From CAXBCP01 sp963974055 (lineage in GTDB: Bacteria > Pseudomonadota > Alphaproteobacteria > MPNO01 > UBA830), in NCBI GenBank assembly GCA_963974055.1, contig CAXBCP010000021.1:25922-89921 (forward strand): a stretch of DNA of 64,000 bases. The letters run 5' to 3'. Within the stretch, counting starts at the first letter, position 1; every line of letters begins with the position of its first letter. Positions 59,945 to 64,000 of this stretch are shown here, piece after piece. The notes under the pieces are model-generated. The model searched no databases. It was not told where the DNA came from and was given only the letters and a program-made list of their open reading frames with translations. A program made the position numbers and the translations under genes.

Positions 59945-60784
59945 ATGTTCGATCACTTCGAGTGTGTAAAAGTAGATTTGCGCGACGGTATTGCATGGGT
60001 CCGGATGAACCGTCCGGAAAAACGGAATGCGATGAGCCCGCAACTCCATGACGAAATGGAAGAAGCGCTAACGCATCTGGAGGTCGATCCCGACGCCAAG
60101 ATAATCGTCATCTGCGGCGCCGGCGGCAATTTTTCCGCCGGTCAGGATCTGAAACTGTTTTTCCGCGAGAACGAGAACAACCCGCTGGGCCGCAAGAAAG
60201 CGGCGCGGGCGGCAAACCGCTGGCGCTGGGAACTGCTCTACAATTATGACAAGCCGACCATCGCCATGGTCGAAGGGTATTGCGTCGGCGGCGCGTTCAT
60301 GCAGCTGCTCGGCACCGATTTCGCCATCGCCGCCGAGGACGCAACGTTCTCTCTGTCCGAGGTCAACTGGGGCATCCTGCCCGGCGCGCTGGTCAGCAAG
60401 GTCGTGGCAGACGCCGTTCTGCCGCGTCACGCGATGTATTACTGCTGCCTCGGAGACCCGTTCGACGGAAATGAGGCGGCCCGCATCGGGATGATCAATT
60501 TCGCGGTGCCGGCAGCGGAGCTCGAAGCGAAGGTCGAGGAACTGGCGGCGAAGCTGATGGCGAAAAGCCCCCGGGTGCTGCGTGCGACCAAGCAGGCGGT
60601 CCGCAACGTGCGGACCATGGATTTCGGCCAGTCCTACGACTATCTCGCCGAAAAGGGTGCCGCGATCAAAGTCGGCGACCAGGAGGATTCCTACAATACG
60701 GGGCTGCGGCAGTTCCTGGACGAGAAGAGCTACAAGCCGACATTCGAGCCGTTCAAGACCGGCACGCTTATCGGCAAAGAATAA
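59945..60784 (+). CDS. Enoyl-CoA hydratase/lyase, hydroxycinnamoyl-CoA hydratase-lyase (HCHL)-like
   Basis: 279 residues, a crotonase-fold protein. Similarity to Pseudomonas HCHL is strong: LNRPEKRNAMSP-type start (MNRPEKRNAMSP), ATFSLSEVNWGILPGALVSK, and the C-terminal QFLDEKSYKP. Compared with the P. fluorescens enzyme as I recall it, catalytic E143 is kept (E139). Phenol-binding S123 and Y239 are M119 and A235. The hydration step should be possible; recognition of a 4-hydroxyphenyl ring probably is not. It lies under its own promoter and is followed by the TTT transporter genes. The true substrate is unknown. Confidence 0.85.
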   Translation: MFDHFECVKVDLRDGIAWVRMNRPEKRNAMSPQLHDEMEEALTHLEVDPDAKIIVICGAGGNFSAGQDLKLFFRENENNPLGRKKAARAANRWRWELLYNYDKPTIAMVEGYCVGGAFMQLLGTDFAIAAEDATFSLSEVNWGILPGALVSKVVADAVLPRHAMYYCCLGDPFDGNEAARIGMINFAVPAAELEAKVEELAAKLMAKSPRVLRATKQAVRNVRTMDFGQSYDYLAEKGAAIKVGDQEDSYNTGLRQFLDEKSYKPTFEPFKTGTLIGKE

Positions 60785-60872
60785 GACCTCGTTCGCCCGG
60801 CCGCGGAGGCGCACAGACACGACCGATCGAAGACCGGTACATCGAAGAAACGCATAAACGGCCGAACCGTAA

Positions 60873-60890
60873 CCGGATTCAATTATCCGG
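60873..60890. promoter_or_regulatory. Inverted repeat before the TctC gene
   Basis: CCGGAT-TCAATT-ATCCGG (60873-60878 and 60885-60890), perfect 6-bp arms ending 21 nt before the ATG. It may stabilise or control the binding-protein mRNA, or be an operator. Confidence 0.4.
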
Positions 60891-60911
60891 ACTTAATATA
60901 GGGAGAAAGAA

Positions 60912-61982
60912 ATGGCACGATTTGTAAAATGCCTTGCTATCGCCGTGACCGCTGCAACATTCGTTGCAGCGGGCGCGGCCCAGGCGCAGTTCTACAAGGG
61001 CAAACGCGTCACGATGCTTATCAATTACGGTGCCGGCGGCCCGACGGATATCGAGGGCCGTATCGTCGCACGGCACCTTCCGAAGCATATCCCCGGCAAC
61101 CCGACGATCATCGTCAAGAACATGGGCGGCGGCGGCGGCATGATCGCCAGCAATTTCCTCGGCGAAGTGGCGAAGAACGACGGAATGACGTTCGGGTTCT
61201 TCACGTGGAACGTGCTGGCCGGCATGATCGGCGATGCCGGTCTGCGGGTCGGTTACGACAAGTTCCGTTTTATCGCGGGGATTGCGAACCCGGTCGTGCT
61301 CTATGCCCGCAAGAACACGCCGCCTGGCCTGTCCTCCGGCGCGGACCTGATGAAAGCCAAGGGCTTCAAGGCCTGCTCGCTCAACGTTCGCAATACCAAC
61401 ACCATCCAGCAGGCCCTGGCGCTCGAAATGCTCGGCATCGACCACAAGCCGGTGCCCGGATATCGCGGCTTGAAGGCGGTCGAGGCGGCTGTGCTCAAGG
61501 GCGAATGCCATGTCGCCAATACGTCGTTGCCGGGCTGGAAGGGCTCGATCTCGGCGACCATGGGCAACGACGTCGTGCCGGTCTTCCAGCTCGTCGCGCC
61601 GGACGAATCCGGCAAGATAACGCGTGCGGATGCCCTGTCGGATATCCCGACCTTCGAGGAATACTATGCGACGCATAAGGGCGGCACGCCGTCCGGGCCG
61701 AAATATGACGCTCTGCGCACCATCGTCGATTCCTTCATGGCGATGTTCCGGACGGCCTTCGCCGCACCGGGGTCGCCCGACGAGTCGGTCGAAGCCCTGC
61801 GGACGGCGTTCCGGTCCATGTGGAAGGACGAAGCTTTTCTCGCAGATTACGAAAAGCGCGTGAAAAACCGTCCGAAACAGATCGTCGGCGAAGCCGGCGA
61901 GAAGCGGATCGCCGCGCTCAGCAAGCTGGACCCGGCTCTCGCCCAGCTCTTCAAGGACTACATCGCAAAACTGGGCAGATAA
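60912..61982 (+). CDS. Tripartite tricarboxylate transporter substrate-binding protein (TctC/Bug family)
   Basis: 356 residues. The signal peptide MARFVKCLAIAVTAATFVAAG is cleaved near AQA-Q. The Bug fold follows: YKGKRVTMLINYGAGGPTDIEGRIVARHLPKHIPG, then NMGGGGGMIASNFL, which is the usual substrate-carboxylate loop, and the late RTAFAAPGSPDESVEALRTAF. It captures an organic acid in the periplasm for the TctA-TctB permease encoded 78 nt downstream. A GGGAGAAAGAA Shine-Dalgarno region precedes the ATG. Association with acyl-CoA genes suggests a carboxylic acid substrate. Confidence 0.93.
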   Translation: MARFVKCLAIAVTAATFVAAGAAQAQFYKGKRVTMLINYGAGGPTDIEGRIVARHLPKHIPGNPTIIVKNMGGGGGMIASNFLGEVAKNDGMTFGFFTWNVLAGMIGDAGLRVGYDKFRFIAGIANPVVLYARKNTPPGLSSGADLMKAKGFKACSLNVRNTNTIQQALALEMLGIDHKPVPGYRGLKAVEAAVLKGECHVANTSLPGWKGSISATMGNDVVPVFQLVAPDESGKITRADALSDIPTFEEYYATHKGGTPSGPKYDALRTIVDSFMAMFRTAFAAPGSPDESVEALRTAFRSMWKDEAFLADYEKRVKNRPKQIVGEAGEKRIAALSKLDPALAQLFKDYIAKLGR

Positions 61983-62060
61983 ACCGTCGGGGACGGGCGT
62001 TGGATTTGCCCGTCCCCGTCCCTGCGCCTGCCTCAGCCGTAAACTGCACGGTAATCCTCC

Positions 62061-64000
62061 ATGATTGATGCCCTCCTCGGAGGCTTTGCACTGCTGTTCC
62101 AGTGGCCGTCGATCGGCTTTCTGGGACTGGGCATTATGCTCGGCCTTTATTTCGGCGCCGTCCCCGGCCTCTCCGGGCTGGTCGGCATGGCGATCCTGCT
62201 GCCCTTCACCTTCACGATGGACCCGGTATCGGCCTTTGCTTTTCTGCTCGGCATGTATGCGGTCACGACGACCAGCGATACCATTTCCTCCGTCCTGCTC
62301 GGCATACCGGGGACGGCGGCAAGCCAGGCGACCATCCTCGACGGCTACCCGATGGCGATGCGCGGCGAAGCGGAACGCGCGCTCGGCGCCGCCTTTACCG
62401 TATCCGCGATCGGCGGCGTCCTCGGCGCGATCGTGCTGGCCGCGTCGATCCCGCTGGTGCGGCCGCTGATCCTGTCCTTCGCATCGCCCGAATATTTCAT
62501 GCTCGGCGTGCTCGGCCTCACGATGGTCGGCGCCCTGTCCGGGTCGTCGATGATGAAGGGCGTCGCTGCGGCGATGTTCGGGGTGCTGATCTCGACCATC
62601 GGCTATGCCGACCAGATTGCGATCCCGCGCTTCTTCTTCGGCCTGACCTATCTGCTCGACGGGCTGCCGCTTATCCCCGTCGTGCTCGGCCTGTTCGCCA
62701 TTCCCGCTTTGTTCGATCTTTCCCGCAAGGGCACCTCTATTTCGCGGGTGCCGCGGGACGAGAATTCGGGTGGCGTTCTGCGCGGCGTGCGCGACGTCTG
62801 CGAGCACTGGTGGCTGGTGGCGCGCAGCACCTTCATCGGCGTCTATGTCGGCATGCTGCCGGGACTCGGCGGTTCCATCGTCGACTGGGTCGCTTACGGC
62901 CATGCGGTCCAGAGCGCCCGCGACAAGTCGCAATTCGGCAAGGGTGACGTTCGCGGGGTTATCGCGCCCGAAACCGCCAATAACGCCATGAAGGGCGGCG
63001 CGCTGGTCCCGACGGTGGCCTTTGGCATTCCCGGCAGCGCACCGATGGCGATCCTGCTCGGCGCTTTCCTGATCCAGGGGATGACGCCGGGACCGGAAAT
63101 GCTGACATCGAAGCTCGACATCACCTTTTCTATGGTCGCGACCCTGATCGTTGCCAATGTGATCGGCGCCGCGCTGCTGATGGTGGGCGCGAAGCAGATC
63201 GCGCGGGCCACGTTTATCAGCGGCCACCTGATTGTGCCGGCGGTCGTGCTGTTCGTCCTGATGGGGGCGTGGATGAGCGGCAACAATATCGGCGACTGGT
63301 ATCTGCTGATCGGCATCGGCACGCTCGGAATCGCGATGCAGTTTTCCGGCTGGCCGCGCCCGCCGCTGGTCCTCGGGTTTATTCTCGGGCCGATCATGGA
63401 AAACGCCCTGACGATTTCCCTGCGCTCGTATGACGGGTTCGGATTCCTGTTCCGTCCCGTCACCCTGGTCATTTTTGTCCTGGTGGTACTGGTCATCGCA
63501 TACACGGTCTGGAAACAGGTTGCCGGGCGGCGCCGGGCGGCGCGGGCAGATGCGGACGCGCCCGTCGTAGCACCGGGCGGCGAGGGGGCCTTTTCCGAGC
63601 CCCGCACCGCGGTGGTGATGGATCTCGTTTTCGTCGCCCTGTTTGCCTTCGCGATATGGCAGGCGGCAGGCTGGCCCGGCTCGGTCGCCATGCTGCCGCT
63701 CGCCGCCGCGATCCCGGGAGGCGTGCTCGCCCTCGGTGCGCTGTGGCGCGATACCCGGCTGCTTCTGGCCCCGACAGGGACGACCGAGGCGGGGGACGGA
63801 TTCCAGTTCGGCGCGGCGGTGTTTTTCCTGATGTGGATTGCCGCGATCGTCGTGACGACGGTTCTGTTCGGCCAGCTGGTCGCGCTGCCGGTGATGATGG
63901 CGGCCTACCTGCTGCTGCGCGGCGGGCGGGGCTGGAAGCTCGCCCTGGCCTACGGCGTCGGCGGCTGGCTGTTCCTGTATTTGATGTTCGACCGCGTCAT
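62061..64000 (+). CDS. TTT permease, TctA fused to a TctB-like domain (3' end missing)
   Basis: At least 646 codons, open to the end of the window. Residues 1 to ~480 form TctA: GLYFGAVPGLSGLVGMAILLPFTF, DTISSVLLGIPGTAASQATILDGYPMA (the conserved GIPG region), and the second GIPGSAPMAILLGAFLIQGMTPGP. After a short charged linker (RRRAARADADAPVVAPGG) a further set of about four membrane segments follows (MDLVFVALFAFAIW onward). This matches the small subunit TctB by position and topology, so the two permease subunits appear fused. The ATG has no Shine-Dalgarno. It presumably transports the acid caught by TctC. Confidence 0.88.
   Translation, partial: MIDALLGGFALLFQWPSIGFLGLGIMLGLYFGAVPGLSGLVGMAILLPFTFTMDPVSAFAFLLGMYAVTTTSDTISSVLLGIPGTAASQATILDGYPMAMRGEAERALGAAFTVSAIGGVLGAIVLAASIPLVRPLILSFASPEYFMLGVLGLTMVGALSGSSMMKGVAAAMFGVLISTIGYADQIAIPRFFFGLTYLLDGLPLIPVVLGLFAIPALFDLSRKGTSISRVPRDENSGGVLRGVRDVCEHWWLVARSTFIGVYVGMLPGLGGSIVDWVAYGHAVQSARDKSQFGKGDVRGVIAPETANNAMKGGALVPTVAFGIPGSAPMAILLGAFLIQGMTPGPEMLTSKLDITFSMVATLIVANVIGAALLMVGAKQIARATFISGHLIVPAVVLFVLMGAWMSGNNIGDWYLLIGIGTLGIAMQFSGWPRPPLVLGFILGPIMENALTISLRSYDGFGFLFRPVTLVIFVLVVLVIAYTVWKQVAGRRRAARADADAPVVAPGGEGAFSEPRTAVVMDLVFVALFAFAIWQAAGWPGSVAMLPLAAAIPGGVLALGALWRDTRLLLAPTGTTEAGDGFQFGAAVFFLMWIAAIVVTTVLFGQLVALPVMMAAYLLLRGGRGWKLALAYGVGGWLFLYLMFDRV

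Noticed and set aside
1..64000. tRNA, rRNA, CRISPR arrays and insertion sequences
   Set aside because: No cloverleaf-like gap, no regularly spaced repeats, and no transposase or terminal inverted repeats were seen. Most gaps are under 300 nt and are accounted for.

Overview
The window is GC-rich DNA from an alphaproteobacterium, most likely a Rhodospirillales-type lineage. Supporting evidence: the aerobic-type CobS/CobT chelatase subunits beside a J-domain protein and BolA; DUF1178, DUF2889 and DUF4167 genes; the secA-parvulin-argJ-mutT order; the lysC-nitronate monooxygenase-ptsP order; a perfect CtrA-type box; and an alphaproteobacterial sigma-32 promoter before clpB. It reads as a chromosomal segment of mostly core genes with two catabolic or transport islands. 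I found no rRNA, tRNA, CRISPR array, insertion sequence or prophage.

Layout. 1-5454: the 3' part of a TPR/SH3/SHOCT protein, a HAD-IIA phosphatase, and a 1111-residue membrane-anchored coiled-coil protein resembling polar landmark proteins (TipN/GPR type). 5488-8816: an IclR regulator divergent from a gentisate-dioxygenase-type bicupin, then an MFS exporter. 8908-10312: rpmB between stem-loops, a minimal DsbB-like protein and a nitroreductase. 10449-14366: cobT, cobS and a J-domain gene, divergent from bolA. 14595-18589: a ribbon-helix-helix protein, DUF2889, a CorC-like protein, aroB and aroK. 18883-22769: a 46-residue membrane peptide overlapping a secreted protein gene, which overlaps xerD, then accA. 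22832-28606: secA (minus strand), then parvulin, argJ and mutT. 28672-31177: a tandem MFS pair flanked by an imperfect 21-nt direct repeat. 31184-38779: methyltransferase, comF, DMT exporter, GAF protein, grxC, nitrilase-family amidase, methyltransferase, DUF1178, YcaQ-type glycosylase, ubiG. 38946-43497: lysC, nitronate monooxygenase, ptsP. 43683-49728: RodZ-like protein, hisS, a glutamyl-tRNA reductase (hemA), prfA, prmC. 49905-56088: DUF4167, clpB, LLM oxidoreductase, M23 peptidase. 56396-64000: ADP-forming acyl-CoA synthetase, acyl-CoA dehydrogenase, a hydratase/lyase homologue, a TctC binding protein and a TctA-TctB fusion that runs off the window.

How the genes work together. The last island looks like a complete uptake-and-activation route for an organic acid: periplasmic capture (TctC), transport (TctA-TctB), CoA activation, alpha,beta-dehydrogenation, then hydration or retro-aldol cleavage. 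The hydratase belongs to the hydroxycinnamoyl-CoA hydratase-lyase group but appears to lack the two residues that contact the phenol, so its substrate is probably different. hemA-prfA-prmC links tetrapyrrole precursor supply to release factor and its methylase, as in gammaproteobacteria; a C5-pathway hemA is unexpected in an alphaproteobacterium. No single undescribed multi-gene system stands out. The best leads are the coiled-coil polar-protein candidate, the altered hydratase-lyase with its transporter fusion, the divergent GluTR, the conserved-looking 46-residue peptide, and several unassigned palindromes in promoter regions.
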